From positions 2,846,501 to 2,910,500 of the forward strand of contig NC_089864.1 of the NCBI RefSeq assembly GCF_036373705.1: DNA of 64,000 nucleotides, given 5' to 3'. Of the stretch, positions 53,989 to 64,000 are shown in pieces. Numbering within the stretch: the stretch's first letter is position 1; each line of letters starts with the position of its first letter. The notes beneath the pieces were generated by a model that was given only the letters and a program-made list of their open reading frames with translations, ran no database searches and was not told the origin of the DNA. This stretch comes from Amia ocellicauda. Its lineage: Eukaryota > Chordata > Actinopteri > Amiiformes > Amiidae. The translations under genes were made by a program, and so were the position numbers.

Positions 53989-55098
53989 ATGGCCAAGACC
54001 AAAGAGCTGTCCAAGGATGTCAGGGACAAGATTGTAGACCTACACAAGGCTGGAATGGGCTACAAGACCATCACCAAGCAGCTTGGTGAGAAGGTGACAA
54101 CAGTTGGTGCGATTATTTGCAAATGGAAGAAACACAAAATAAATGTCAGTCTCCCTCGGTCTGGGGCTCCATGCAAGATCTCACCTCGTGGAGTTTCAAT
54201 GATCATGAGAACGGTGAGGAATCAGCCCAGAACTATACGGGAGGATCTTGTTAATGATCTCAAGGCAGCTGGGACCATAGTCACCAAGAAAACAATTGGT
54301 AACACACTACGCCGTGAAGGACTGAAATCCTGCAGCGCCCGCAAGGTCCCCCTGCTCAAGAAAGCACATGTACAGGCCCATCTGAAGTTTGCCAATGAAC
54401 ATCTGAATGATTCAGAGGAGAACTGGGTGAAAGTGTTGTGGTCAGATGAGACCGAAATCGAGCTCTTTGGCATCAACTCAACTCATCGTGTTTGGAGGAG
54501 GAGGAATGACACCAAGAACACCATCCCCACCGTCAAACATGGAGGTGGAAACATTATGCTTTGGGGGTGTTTTTCTGCTAAGGGGACAGGACAACTGCAC
54601 CGCATCAAAGGGACAATAGACGGGGCCATGTACTGTCAAAACTTGGGTGAGAACCTCCTTCCCTCAGTCAGGGCATTGAAAATGGGTCGTGGATGGGTAT
54701 TCCAGCATGACAATGACCCAAAACACACAGCCAAGGCAACAAAGGAGTGGCTCAAGAAGAAGCACATTAAGGTCCTGGAGTGGCCTAGCCAGTCTCCAGA
54801 CCTTAATCCCATAGAAAATCTGTGGAGGGAGCTGAAGGTTCGAGTTGCCAAACATCAGCCTCGAAACCTTAATGACTTGGAGAGGATCTGCAAAGAGGAG
54901 TTGGACAAAATCCCTCCTGAGATGTGTGCAAACCTGGTGGCCAACTGCAAGAAACGTCTGACCTCTGTGATTGCCAACAAGGGTTTTGTCAAAAAGGACA
55001 AATACTTATTTCACTCATTAACATGCAAATCAATTTATAACTTTTTTGAAATGCGTTTTTCTGGATTTTTTTGTTGTTATTCTGTCTCTCACTGTTAA
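53989..55098 (+). CDS. Tc1/mariner-family transposase, full-length
   Basis: Open from ATG at 53989 (context CCACCATGG, preferred over the in-frame upstream ATG at 53905 that lies in the hairpin) for 369 residues. The N-terminal paired-type DNA-binding region has [18 protein letters not shown], a GRPR-like linker replaced by [13 protein letters not shown], and a second helix-turn-helix. The catalytic triad is visible: Asp in [13 protein letters not shown], Asp in [13 protein letters not shown], Glu in [14 protein letters not shown], with DD34E-type spacing. The usual family length is about 340 residues; here the frame runs about 25 codons further, past NKGFVKK into the 3' region, so the natural stop may be mutated. 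It cuts and pastes the element at TA sites. It could be active, but the extra C-terminus and eroded left end argue for caution. Confidence 0.9.
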   Translation: MAKTKELSKDVRDKIVDLHKAGMGYKTITKQLGEKVTTVGAIICKWKKHKINVSLPRSGAPCKISPRGVSMIMRTVRNQPRTIREDLVNDLKAAGTIVTKKTIGNTLRREGLKSCSARKVPLLKKAHVQAHLKFANEHLNDSEENWVKVLWSDETEIELFGINSTHRVWRRRNDTKNTIPTVKHGGGNIMLWGCFSAKGTGQLHRIKGTIDGAMYCQNLGENLLPSVRALKMGRGWVFQHDNDPKHTAKATKEWLKKKHIKVLEWPSQSPDLNPIENLWRELKVRVAKHQPRNLNDLERICKEELDKIPPEMCANLVANCKKRLTSVIANKGFVKKDKYLFHSLTCKSIYNFFEMRFSGFFCCYSVSHC

Positions 55099-55824
55099 AA
55101 TACACCTACCATTAAAATTATAGACTGATCATTTCTTTGTCAGAGGGAAAACGTACAAAATCAACAGGGGATCAAATACTTTTTTCCCTCACTGTATATC
55201 TGTTTGAGTTATTTATATTGTCATATTTTAATCCAGTATATGAAACTAGAATTATATATATTGCTAAATGTTGTGATTTGAATTTTGCACAGTTGTACTT
55301 TCAGTGATATTTCAGTATTCATTTTGAATGCTTAAATATATATGTTTTCATTAAAAAGAGTTTCACTAAGTAAAAGGAAGCAGCATTATTGCATAAGTCA
55401 TTTTGTTGTGGGCTTTGTATTTTTTCCTTTAAGGAAATAGAGAATTTCACATCATCCATACATATGGCATATTAACAGCTTAGTAGTAAACAAAAATATC
55501 AGATTGGTATCGGTATCGGCAGATATTAAAGGTTGAGCTATCGGTATCGGATCGGAAAAGAAAAAGTGATATCGAGCCATACCTAATTGAAACCACAGCA
55601 GTAATGTTTTTTACATGAAACATCGTATTTTTCAGGGGTCAGAGGTTTCCCCCTGGAGAGACACAGTCCAGTACAGTTCTGCAGGGGTGCTGTAGAGCAC
55701 TATTGTACTTCACAGCACTATACTGCAGTGCACAGCACAGCACTTTGCTCTATTGTGCTGCACTGAACTATACTATACTGCACTACACTGTACTTTACTG
55801 CACTGATCATACCACTGTGGTTAC

Positions 55825-55868
55825 GATCCATGAAGACCAGCTGGGTGGTGTTCCTGGAATGCATCCTC
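55825..55868 (-). pseudogene. Residual J-like end of the V exon (unit B)
   Basis: Only RNTTQLVFMD and the GTAACC donor remain, equivalent to 16054-16096. At 55868 the sequence jumps to the match of 20434, so the deletion endpoint lies inside the V exon. Confidence 0.8.
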
Positions 55869-55869
55869 T

Positions 55870-56950
55870 GTAATGAAAGCATGTTTGACTAAAGCTCCAG
55901 TTTAAGTATTTTGACAACTGCAAGCCAGTGAAGTTAACACTGGATGCCTCTCAAACTGGTTTAGCAGTTGCCTTGCTACAAGATAATGCACCCAGAGCAC
56001 TCACTAACACAGAGCAAAGGTATGCTCAAATTGAAAAAGGGATGTTGCCTGTAGTTTTTGACTGTGAAAGATTCCATCAGTATGTTTATGTTACAAAACA
56101 GAAATTCAGAGATTCCTACTGAGACTACAGAAATACCAGTATGACTTGAAGCATATTCCAGGAAAACAAATGTGGGTTGCGATGCTTTGCAAAGAGGGCG
56201 GTGGATTCTTATTCTGGATTCTCTGAAATGGGCCTACTGAGGGAAACAACACGGTTATCTTAATGAAGTCTGCATTCACAAGACATGGAATACCGGATAC
56301 TGTACTCTCTGACAATAGGCCACCCTATGTAAGTAAAAATATTAAAGATTTTGCTGATCAGTGGTGGTTTAAGCTGATCACCTCAAGCCCCTTGTACCCT
56401 CAGTCTAATGGACAAGCAGAGAAAACTGTAGAAACAATCAAGAACCTGCTAAGGAAAGCGAATGCAGATAATCAGGATTTCTATCTAGCACTATTGGCAT
56501 ACAGAAATACACCTAGAGGAGCAGGACTACAGTCACCTGCTCTGCTGAAAACAAACCCTGAAAAAACTAAACGGAAAACAGAAGTGCTTCCTTGACAAAG
56601 GTGCGAAACCACTGCCAGCTCTGAAAGAGGGAGAAAGGGTGAGAGTTTGCAAGGAAAAGTCTGGGAATCACCCAAAGCAGTAAGAAAAGAAAACAAACCA
56701 AATCATATATATCGTGGAGCTTCCTGCAGGACAACACCCGAGAAGAAACAGAAAAGAAATCCCAAAGATTCTGCAGGATAGTACTGTTCTTCAAGATTAG
56801 AATACATCATTGTCCCAGGACTGGGACTTTTGAACAAACTGTAATTAACAGCAGCACGGAAGAAACTGTTGAAACTCCTGTAGCTGAGCAGGAACATAGA
56901 ACAACAACATGTGTCCTGAGAACCAGAGGTAGACATCTGGTAAAGAAACT
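55870..56950 (+). mobile_element. Second Ty3/gypsy relic, plus-oriented (unit B)
   Basis: RNase H-like KLTLDASQTGLAVALLQD and EKGMLPVVFDCERFHQYVYV (55928-56122), then an integrase part with HGIPDTVLSDNRPPYVSK, YPQSNGQAEKTVETIKNLL and YRNTPRGAGLQSPALL (56263-56595). The RT part is deleted. It extends beyond the unit A copy, with GERVRV-like sequence near 56640 and Glu/Arg-rich sequence to about 56950. Confidence 0.85.
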
Positions 56951-57674
56951 TGCAAGATATAATGAATGAACCTGTATCATCTGGGGTGAAGTCAGATCGC
57001 TGCCTAAACACACCTGAACAATGTAAAACAATTATAATGCAACATGGATACATGTTAGTTATAAATAAACATGTTAAGCACGGTTGCAGTAAAGTAAAAT
57101 AAATACAAGCAAAAGATGATGATTGAAATATTATGGTGCAAAGTTGTTCAGTTAATACTGTAGTTTAATGATGCATAGTGAAAACAAAAATACATAGATA
57201 TGAACAGGAAGATAAATAAAATATAGCTATTCTGATTACAGAAGATAAAATCCTGGCATTAAAGAAGTACATCTTTATTTATGTTGTTATTACTTTAGAA
57301 AGCCACAAAATATAGCATGCACGTTGATGTTTTTTCCCTCAGTCACTTTCGCCTCTCTGTCTATAATCACACTGGGTTACTCCATGGAACAGCGCACACA
57401 CATCAGCTGAATGTACGTCTTTCATAGCAGCCGCATGCGTGCCATGGCGGCCCAGTGCTCCTCTCTGTCATCAGGAACAGGCTTGATTTCCTGAGAGGAA
57501 TAGAGAAGAAAACAGGTGTGTCTGTGTGTGCATCTTTAAATCGGATGGCCTGGGGCGTTGCTGTGTTTTGAAGTTTTAATTTAAACTGTATCGCTCGATC
57601 ACATGATATTTGATGTATGTATTTATCTAATGTAATGAACATAATATCAATTGATTCGGTAGACACTTTGGCAG
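56951..57674. other. Region retained only in unit B, no gene recognised
   Basis: AT-rich. A minus-strand frame at 57696-57403 has no known motif. Unit A has a deletion from about 21225 that removes 56690-57675. Confidence 0.45.
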
Positions 57675-58229
57675 TAAAGGCAGAGACAGTGTCCATTTGT
57701 GTCGCTCTCTGTACACGGCGTGTTTATAGGGGACTGGCTGATAGACGTGTCGCGCACCAGAGCAGCGTTGCCAAACCTTTCCCAAATCCACATCATATTA
57801 AACATCACTACCGGGACTCAAGAGACAAATGCAATGAAATACAATAATTATGTCAGTTATTTTGCTTTCAAAGGGACATCCTCACCCCGCCCCTCGCTCT
57901 CTGTGGCGTCATCAGCGGCAGTGGTTTGATGTTGGTGTATCTTCAGTGCTCAGCAGCGCAGAGAAGAGATCAGAGATAGCAGAGCGGCCTGCGTGCATGC
58001 AAAGCAGCAATAATGAGTGACAGGACGAAAGGAAGTGAGAGAGGCGCAAAGACACAAAGTAAAAACTGCCAAATAAAAAACATGGCGGAGCGGGAAAGAG
58101 AGAAAAGAACGAAGATCAAGCCGAAGACACGAAGAGACGACAAAGGGCGAAAGACGACGACATAAAAAGACGTGGTTTGGCGGTCGTGGAGACTTGGTCG
58201 ACTGTGAGTGACTTGTCCATCATGTCTTA
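57675..58229. other. GC/CpG-rich stretch with small basic frame (unit B)
   Basis: Near-identical to 21230-21780, including a 50-codon Lys/Arg-rich frame from 58013. Confidence 0.3.
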
Positions 58230-58562
58230 TTATTTCCATGGGAGGGTGACCGGGTCGTTGAAACAGAACCTCTCTCGGACCCGGACTCTTAGCGCTCCAG
58301 AAAGCGCAGCGACGCGCAACAGGGCAGCAATGTCTTGCTGTGGGAGAAAGGCAGCGCTGACAGCTGTCATGTAGTCGTCAAGGTCAGGAAATGAAAAGCC
58401 TGCACACGCAGCGTTTCTGTCCACAGATGTGTCCCTGTATTGGACATCTGTACCAGCTGCGTCACAGAGACCCAGGAGACACTCAAATGGGGCAGTCCCC
58501 ATGCAAGCAAGATTCACCTTCAGAACATAATGCCATTCAAACATTACATCTAATGACTGCAT
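58230..58562 (-). CDS. Hypothetical 110-residue protein (unit B)
   Basis: One-residue variant of the unit A frame at 21780-22112 (Glu9 in place of Asp). I do not recognise it. It has no signal peptide, membrane helix or repeat and is Cys-containing. Its 5' end lies next to an (ATT)n array. See the unit A entry for the alternatives. Confidence 0.3.
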   Translation of the reverse strand: MQSLDVMFEWHYVLKVNLACMGTAPFECLLGLCDAAGTDVQYRDTSVDRNAACAGFSFPDLDDYMTAVSAAFLPQQDIAALLRVAALSGALRVRVRERFCFNDPVTLPWK

Positions 58563-58565
58563 AGA

Positions 58566-58566
<1 letters not shown>

Positions 58567-58606
<40 letters not shown>
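58567..58606. repeat. (ATT)n microsatellite (unit B)
   Basis: Shorter than the unit A array at 22116-22168. Confidence 0.95.
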
Positions 58607-58609
58607 CAT

Positions 58610-59757
58610 CGTCATTATTTTATTATAAACTGTAGTGATTCTGCATGAAAACTGTGCAGTTCTTACTCTTAATAAGTTCTTAATAACGAATCACTATCAA
58701 CCAATTAATCGATTCATCAATCAATCAATCATTATTTGGTAAAGCACCAAGTTCAACGTTACCACAGTTTACAACAACACAATATTGTGATTAATACAAA
58801 CTGTAAGAGTAAACCATTCGGGTAGGATGGCGGACTGCATAGTAGACAACTGATCATGAAGTAAAGAAAACATAACCTCAATAATAATAATAATACAAAA
58901 CAATCCTCCTCACCATCCTGCAAGAGAACACGTACAGCCTAATAAAACTCCGGGACAGGTGATTTAGCAGCGAGGCAGGATACTGCGTTTTACCGCACTA
59001 CACCACAATGCACTTTACCATACTTTTACCACACTACACTTTAGCTTTACATTTCATCCCGTGTTCACCCGGCCCGCCCTACACGTCACACAGGTGTGTG
59101 TTCTCAGTGTTCCAGAATCCGGATTCCCTTGACAATCACACGAACGCATTGCGATTGAGGCTGGAGCGCCCTCTGCTGCACACAGGCGTGCTTGTTATGA
59201 AGTTTTGTTCTCTTTCTCGCCGTCTGTCTCCCCCTGTGTATCTGCTTTACACACACTTAAAGCAGACTGCAGTATATGAATTGAGTTCATAAGTACATAT
59301 TTCCCATGAGGGTGTATTCCTGCTAATGTAATGTATTGTAACGTCCTAACCCCCGAGTGCTGTCCTTCACTGGACACTGTTCAGCGCGGTTGCGCATTGA
59401 CTTGTTCCTAATGTGCATATTGTCTTCCCATCACCCCCCGGGGTGCACCTTTCCTTATTTTACAAGTTATGGTGTTGTTGTTGTTGTTGTTGTGTGGGGA
59501 TGCCAGTTATGTGGGTAGGAATAGGGAATATTATATTTGAGTTATTTTACTATGTGTATGCTCACTGTCTGTGTTGTCTGTGTACCCTAAATTGTGTGCT
59601 CGCTCCAAGAGTGACCCCTCCTCCTTTAATGCTCCTGAGTAGTATTTATAAGTCTTGTAGTGTTTATAACCACAGTTGTAAGTGCCTAACAGCCGGGTCA
59701 GAGCAATACATCTGTGTTAAAACTACGTACTGCTCACGGACGAAGAACGTCACAGTA

Positions 59758-59818
<61 letters not shown>

Positions 59819-60189
59819 CAGTCTTTATTGGAGAAGAGGCTGGCACAGTGCCACCAGCAAATTCAGGGGCATTGTATTCATTAAGAGCATGTGATATCCT
59901 AGTTTATGTTTAGGTCAGAAACACACACATACATATATACACACACACACATACATATGTATACACATATGCACACTCACCTACAAAATTACTAGCACCA
60001 TTGACAAAGATGTGAAAAAAGGCTGTATACAATAAAATAATATGTAGAAAGTTATTGTCTATAACTTTCATTTAAATCATGGTTTGGTTATAGCTAAATT
60101 CCGAAGTGCACGTAGTTCACCCCCCCATATGGGTGTATGGGTCCAATCAGTGGTGAAGTCAAAAATGTGTTGCATAGTGGCCAGTACCA
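58610..60189. other. Intergenic, no gene recognised
   Basis: Counterpart of 22170-23720. (ATT)n at 59757-59816 is expanded to about 20 units against about 9 in unit A. Ends at the deletion that brings D2-exon remnant DNA next to 60180. Confidence 0.5.
59757..59816. repeat. (ATT)n microsatellite, expanded in unit B
   Basis: The unit A equivalent at 23316-23341 is less than half as long. Confidence 0.95.
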
Positions 60190-60262
60190 GGGCCAGGGCC
60201 AGTAGACAGTGAGGGACTCCAGCGCTGACTGCACCATCAGCACCTTCTCTGTGTCTGACGGG
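60190..60262 (+). pseudogene. 3' end of the D2 exon of a two-Ig receptor (relic, unit B)
   Basis: Matches 24038-24104, with GTGAGC donor. The CAGGGC motif just before it is duplicated. It is adjacent to the membrane exon relic at 60406. Confidence 0.7.
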
Positions 60263-60405
60263 GTGAGCTAGGAGGTCACAGTTCAGCACTTACCCTGCTG
60301 TTCAGATATCTTGATCAGACTATACCTGTAGATCTTAAAGTCTTCCTGTCTCATTTTTCCCCTTTCCTTTCCTTTCCTTTCCTTTCCTTTCCTTTCCTTT
60401 CCCAG

Positions 60406-60547
60406 GAGGGGCGATGGCACTGAGAGTGATCCTCACCCTGGTCCCCATAGCCATGGCCACACTGGTACAGGTGTGGAACATGAAGACTAAACGGTCATCT
60501 CACAGTGAGCGGGGTGACATGGGGAAGCGAAGAGCCCAAACTGAGAG
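60406..60547 (+). pseudogene. Transmembrane exon of a two-Ig receptor (relic, unit B)
   Basis: As in unit A, with GTGATCCTCACCCTGGTC, AACATGAAGACTAAA and a GTACGT donor, but one base shorter at GGGGCGATGGC. The preceding (TTTCC)n tract has about eight units against five in unit A. Confidence 0.7.
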
Positions 60548-61479
60548 GTACGTAACACCGTAGTGTTTGAACATTCTTACTTTAAGACTTTATAATTCTA
60601 TTTCCTATTGAATCATGTTTCAGGATTTAGTACTTTCTTACTTTTAGTGCACATATGTGTTTAACTTCCATGTGTGATTAATTTAAGCGAGCAGCAGTTT
60701 TGCTAAAGAAAGGCTTAGATTGAATGATTTTGCAGAGTGTATGATTAGTAGAGAAACTTGTATACCAGGTGGGGTAAATTTAAAAAGACTCTCTTACTCA
60801 CTCGACTCTACCCTACACTACCCTGCACAACTCGTACTCTTGTTTCTCTGGAGTTTAATTTCTCACCATCCAGGCTCCAGCCAATCAGGAGCCTGCACCA
60901 TTCATTAGCTCAGCATGCACGCTTCAGATAGTATAACCTCAATACATACATATTTTTGGTGCATCAAAAGGTGAACCCTGGAACATTCTGTAACTAACAC
61001 CAAAAACATATTTTTAGAAATGATTGTGCAGATTCCTTACAGAACCCAACATCTCATACTTTATTTCAATCATTTTCAATTATTTCACACTGCTGTGGTT
61101 TCAAAGGTTTCTTAGCCAAGTCCACCACAGCAACCATGAGTTTTACGTGGGGCTGCAGTACCCTACATATTAGGAAACCACATTAATGCATCGTAGAGCC
61201 ACAATGTTTAGGTGACTTAACCACAACTGCATGCAAGTTACAAAGATGATGTTCATTAAAATAAAGTACAGGTTATATATTGTAGATCAGCGTTATGACA
61301 AATTGTATTTTAACATGGTTTATTGATTTTGAATAATACATTACATGGCCTATGGTGGGTTAGAGAGGTTCAATTCCCAATTTGTTGTCTGTGTTGTATG
61401 GTTATAAAGTATGCTGTCCAGTTACATTGTCTTTTCTTTAAACCTCTCTCTCTCTCTCTCTCTTTCTCTCTCTTTCCAG
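60548..61479. other. Intergenic, no gene recognised
   Basis: Near-identical to 24377-25306. From 60862 onward the sequence recurs at 63930. Confidence 0.6.
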
Positions 61480-61713
61480 TGTGTCTCCCAATCCCCTCCA
61501 CTCCTGTCTCTGTGGGGGACTCTGTCACTCTGCCCTGTAATGCATCAGCCTACAGTGGGACTCCTGAGGACAAGATCTACATTAAATGGCAGACAACTAG
61601 CCAGCGAGTCTTTAAAGTTCAGCTATGGCCAGTTGTTCCCCAGCCAAGGGGTTCGAGAACAGAACCAACAGAACCAAGAACCCGCTGCAGAGGATCAGAC
61701 GGGGACTTCTGCA
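61480..61713 (+). pseudogene. V-set exon of the two-Ig receptor family (relic, unit B)
   Basis: Same sequence and same frame break as 25307-25540, so it was already dead before the A/B duplication. The polypyrimidine tract before it is interrupted by two extra T-rich positions. Confidence 0.8.
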
Positions 61714-62719
61714 GTGTACTGGGTTAGACAATAAGCTCACTGTATCCCAGTAGCTGTGATTGACAGTAGGAATGTTTCTGTCACATTGAAAAAGAAAGAG
61801 AAATACAGGAGACACTTCGAAATGTAAATGCGCACTAAGAAATGTAAATAGCAAAGCAGTAAAAGGGAATAAATAAATGAATGTTGAAATAAATTAATAA
61901 TTAAATGTTGACATAAATACAGGAATAAATAAATAAATAAGTACGCTACAGGAATAAAAAGATAAACATCAATGTATTTATTTATTAATTAGAACATTAT
62001 TTATTAATTAGAACATTATTTATTTATTAGAACATTTATTTATTCATTAATGTATTTATTTAGGTCTTATTTTCTCTTGTGTATTTATTTTAATTGTGGC
62101 ATTAATAGTCCTATATACTAATGGTGCCTATACATGCAGTAGGTCTGGGTGGTCTGGGTGGTGGCTGGCTGATCTCACAATGGTGAGCCGGATTCCCATG
62201 GCGCTTCAGGGCATTTATCTATTGGGATATCCAGTCTTTTAACTTTTCTAATTATTTAAGCCCCTTTTAATAATTTTAATAATTCCAATCCCTCTGAGCG
62301 TTTTATGTCCTGATTTTTAAAAATTAATACATTGGTATTTGAATCTCTACTTCCATGTTTTCATTGATTTGTAATCGCAGAGCAGTAAAAGCAGGTGTCT
62401 CCAGTGGCGTGCTGGGTAAACCCAATTCCCAGGCCTCAGCTCCGGATGCTTGTTACTGCCGGGGTGGATCACTTTGTGACGGTATCCCGTCAGGCGGTGC
62501 GACAGTGTTGCTGCCCAGATACAGGAGCGCAGTTTCGATTTAGCACCCACTGCATGTGCCTTGTCTGTTTGGGTGAGACAATACTTTTTTGTTTGTTTTA
62601 CCTTGTCTTATTACACACTGTGTGTTTAAGGGGGTCATGAGTCACATAAAGCGGACAATATTCCACACTTGTCCAATTCCAATTGTCATATTATGCGTTA
62701 CTGTTGTCAGCAACTAAAT

Positions 62720-62767
<48 letters not shown>

Positions 62768-63530
62768 GCAGAAGCCGTAGTAGTACTAGTAGTATAATAA
62801 AACTAATATTTTTAAATATTATTTGTATTATTGTATTTAGGGTCGGTCGAGTTAAATGCGATGTACAGAAAAGCGATCATCTGAGAGATCCGTATTGCAG
62901 GAACCTCACAATGAAAGAAACAAACAAACACAATTATAAAATTGACAACAATCTGTAAAATGTAGGAATGACTGCAAATATACATAAACGTGTCGCAACA
63001 GTTCAGCCTGAATGTTTCTCTTTGTCCACCATTTCCTGAGAGACAGTTGTGCTGTGAAGACGACGGAGAGGAGACTTATTATTACACATGTACCGTTATT
63101 AATCATCCGTGTGGCTTATGGGTCTCTGAAGGGATGCTGTTTGGTAACTTTTCTTGAGGATTTAAAACAAATTATTATATTTGAAATGCCTTTTCTTTCT
63201 CCAAGGCGACTTCCGTAAAAAACAGGAATTAGCTACGGTGACGTGTTGTGCAGAGCGTTTATTAATGGCACCGGTAGTACATGCTACATTCCTCCATAAC
63301 GGACTACGCGAGCCCTGGTATTATTATTGAGGAGGGGAGCCTCACCCCACCCTCACTGTTCAACACAGACACAATTTATATGGCCTATACACTTTACACA
63401 CACAGCCAGCACCTGCAGCTGAGTCTCCTAAACCCCTCTCACTTCCCCGGGCAACCAGTTTAAGCCCTGGTACATTGCTGTGCCCTCCTCTCCATACTCT
63501 TCCACCCTGCAAAGGTTTACAAACAAATAA
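61714..63530. other. Intergenic, no gene recognised
   Basis: Counterpart of 25541-27350; includes TAAA-rich repeats and (ATT)n at 62722-62766. An 18-base tandem AACATTATTTATTAATTAG duplication near 62005 is unit B specific. Confidence 0.5.
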
Positions 63531-63539
63531 TACAAAATA

Positions 63540-63800
63540 AAAGAATAACGTACACAGGTCGGCAGACGACAACCAAAAAAACTGTCCTACAATGTCCATA
63601 CAGAGCAGTCCCTCCAGGATTAGGGCTACCATGGACTGTGACTCCCGTCCACTCATATGGGCAGCGGCTGACCAGCCCAGCTCCACTAACAGTCCAGGAG
63701 CAGGCAAAGCACCCATTCAGCACAACTCCGCCAGCTCGCCAGGTGCCCCTTTTTCTGTCCATCATGGCATCTGTCAGGGAGATGTCAGGGGTTCTAGCAA
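63540..63800. other. About 260 bases present only in unit B, unidentified
   Basis: Unit A jumps from AAAATAAAAGAA (27370) to TCTCTTTAAT, whereas unit B has an insert from AACGTACACAGGTCGG to CAAGGTCATC. Both strands are open (63592-63876 plus; 63765-63517 minus), and the minus frame contains tryptophan- and glycine-rich protein-like sequence. No family is recognised. Either an insertion in B or a deletion in A. Confidence 0.35.
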
Positions 63801-63929
63801 GGTCATCTCTTTAATCTTGCGATGTTATGCCCCCGATGAAGTGTTTGCAGAGGAGTTCTTGCCTCTCCACCTCTAAGATCTCCCAGAAAAGCCATCGTGC
63901 ACACCCTGCAGAACTCTGGTGTTTCATTT

Positions 63930-64000
63930 CTCACCATCCAGGCTCCAACCAATCACGAGCCTGCACCATTCATTAGCTCAGCATGCACGCTTCAGATAGT
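63930..64000 (+). repeat. Start of a third, ~3.07 kb-period repeat copy
   Basis: CTCACCATCCAGGCTCCAAC and GAGCCTGCACCATTCATTAG to the window end match 60862-60932 (and 24683 on) with few differences. The copy is truncated by the window. Confidence 0.85.

Larger units (their letters stand above)
53794..55194 (+). mobile_element. Tc1-like transposon with intact transposase (unit B only)
   Basis: Nested in the hAT element. The right end ATACTTTTTTCCCTCACTG abuts TA (55195-55196). The left end is slightly eroded (ATGAGGGAAATAAGTATTTG). Both ends share GTATTTGATCCCCT and its complement. A long hairpin precedes the gene. Length about 1.4 kb. Confidence 0.92.
53669..55585. mobile_element. hAT-type non-autonomous element (unit B only) carrying a nested Tc1
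   Basis: Ends TAAAGATGCGCCGATCCG and GATATCGAGCCATACCTA are imperfect inverted repeats of the TAGGNATG..CGAT type. It is flanked by ATTGAAAA (53661-53668) and ATTGAAAC (55586-55593), an 8-base duplication with one mismatch. Unit A has the empty site TGATTGAAACCACAG at about 15845. Many CGGTATCGG-type repeats lie in its body. It has no coding capacity of its own. Confidence 0.85.
36797..63900 (+). repeat. Unit B of the tandem segmental duplication
   Basis: Direct repeat of unit A. It differs by a complete Tc1 relic at 38473, fuller gypsy and LINE sequence at 41244-50150, a nested hAT+Tc1 at 53669-55585, a deletion equivalent to unit A 16096-20434, about 1 kb retained at 56690-57675 that unit A lacks, and a deletion of about 320 bases relative to unit A 23720-24040. 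Beyond about 63890 colinearity stops and a smaller repeat begins. Confidence 0.95.

Noticed and set aside
53641..55600. CRISPR-like or satellite array suspected from repeated TATCGGTATCGG motifs
   Set aside because: Short degenerate repeats inside a hAT-type element; no regular spacers.
36797..63900. Treating unit B purely as an assembly artefact
   Set aside because: Unit-specific insertions with target duplications and uneven divergence favour real sequence differences, though two haplotypes placed in tandem cannot be excluded from sequence alone.

Overview
The window is vertebrate nuclear DNA, almost certainly from a ray-finned fish. The evidence is spliced immunoglobulin-superfamily exons with GT..AG introns, an L2-clade LINE, tRNA-derived SINEs sharing the L2 tail, two Tc1 families, hAT elements, Ty3/gypsy elements, and many (ATT)n, (CT)n and (TA)n arrays. 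No bacterial or viral genome organisation is present. A non-teleost ray-finned fish such as a gar or bowfin would fit the single V-J-type receptor genes, but the species cannot be fixed from the sequence.

Layout: the window is dominated by a direct tandem duplication of about 36-38 kb. Unit A starts at or before base 1. Unit B starts near 36797, where the sequence of base 1 recurs, and can be followed to about 63900. Colinear landmarks are: leader exon 660-702 / 37450-37492; gypsy element 5261-12500 / 41244-50150; C-type lectin relic 12510 / 50154; V-TM pseudogene 15537-16414 / 53392-55868; second gypsy relic 20168 / 55880; two-Ig-receptor relics 24038-25540 / 60190-61713. The copies differ by large indels. 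Only A has a ~1.87 kb LTR insertion (1774-3638) and a hAT (17821-19392). Only B has a nested hAT+Tc1 (53669-55585). B has lost about 4.3 kb of the V pseudogene region. The last ~70 bases of the window begin another, ~3.07 kb, repeat.

Two apparently intact immune-receptor genes can be assembled from exons. On the plus strand (27644-29582) a four-exon gene encodes a 286-residue type I membrane protein with a B7/butyrophilin-like V domain, a second Ig-like domain without the usual Cys pair, a transmembrane helix and a short tail. On the minus strand (37492-34464) a three-exon gene encodes a 212-residue receptor with one V domain that ends in a J-like GSGT motif, a transmembrane helix and a short tail. 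It resembles novel immune-type receptors (NITRs). Its leader exon lies in unit B and its V and transmembrane exons at the end of unit A, so the gene spans the duplication junction. The two genes converge, with about 4.9 kb between their 3' ends.

Around them are dead relatives: a V-TM pseudogene in each unit, 3' and V-exon fragments of the two-Ig family in each unit, and a frameshifted C-type lectin domain in each unit. The region therefore looks like an expanding and decaying innate-receptor cluster in which tandem duplication, transposon insertion and deletion make and break receptor genes. The remaining sequence is mostly mobile elements and intergenic DNA without recognisable genes. All gene calls rest on reading frames, splice signals and motifs seen here; no database search was possible.
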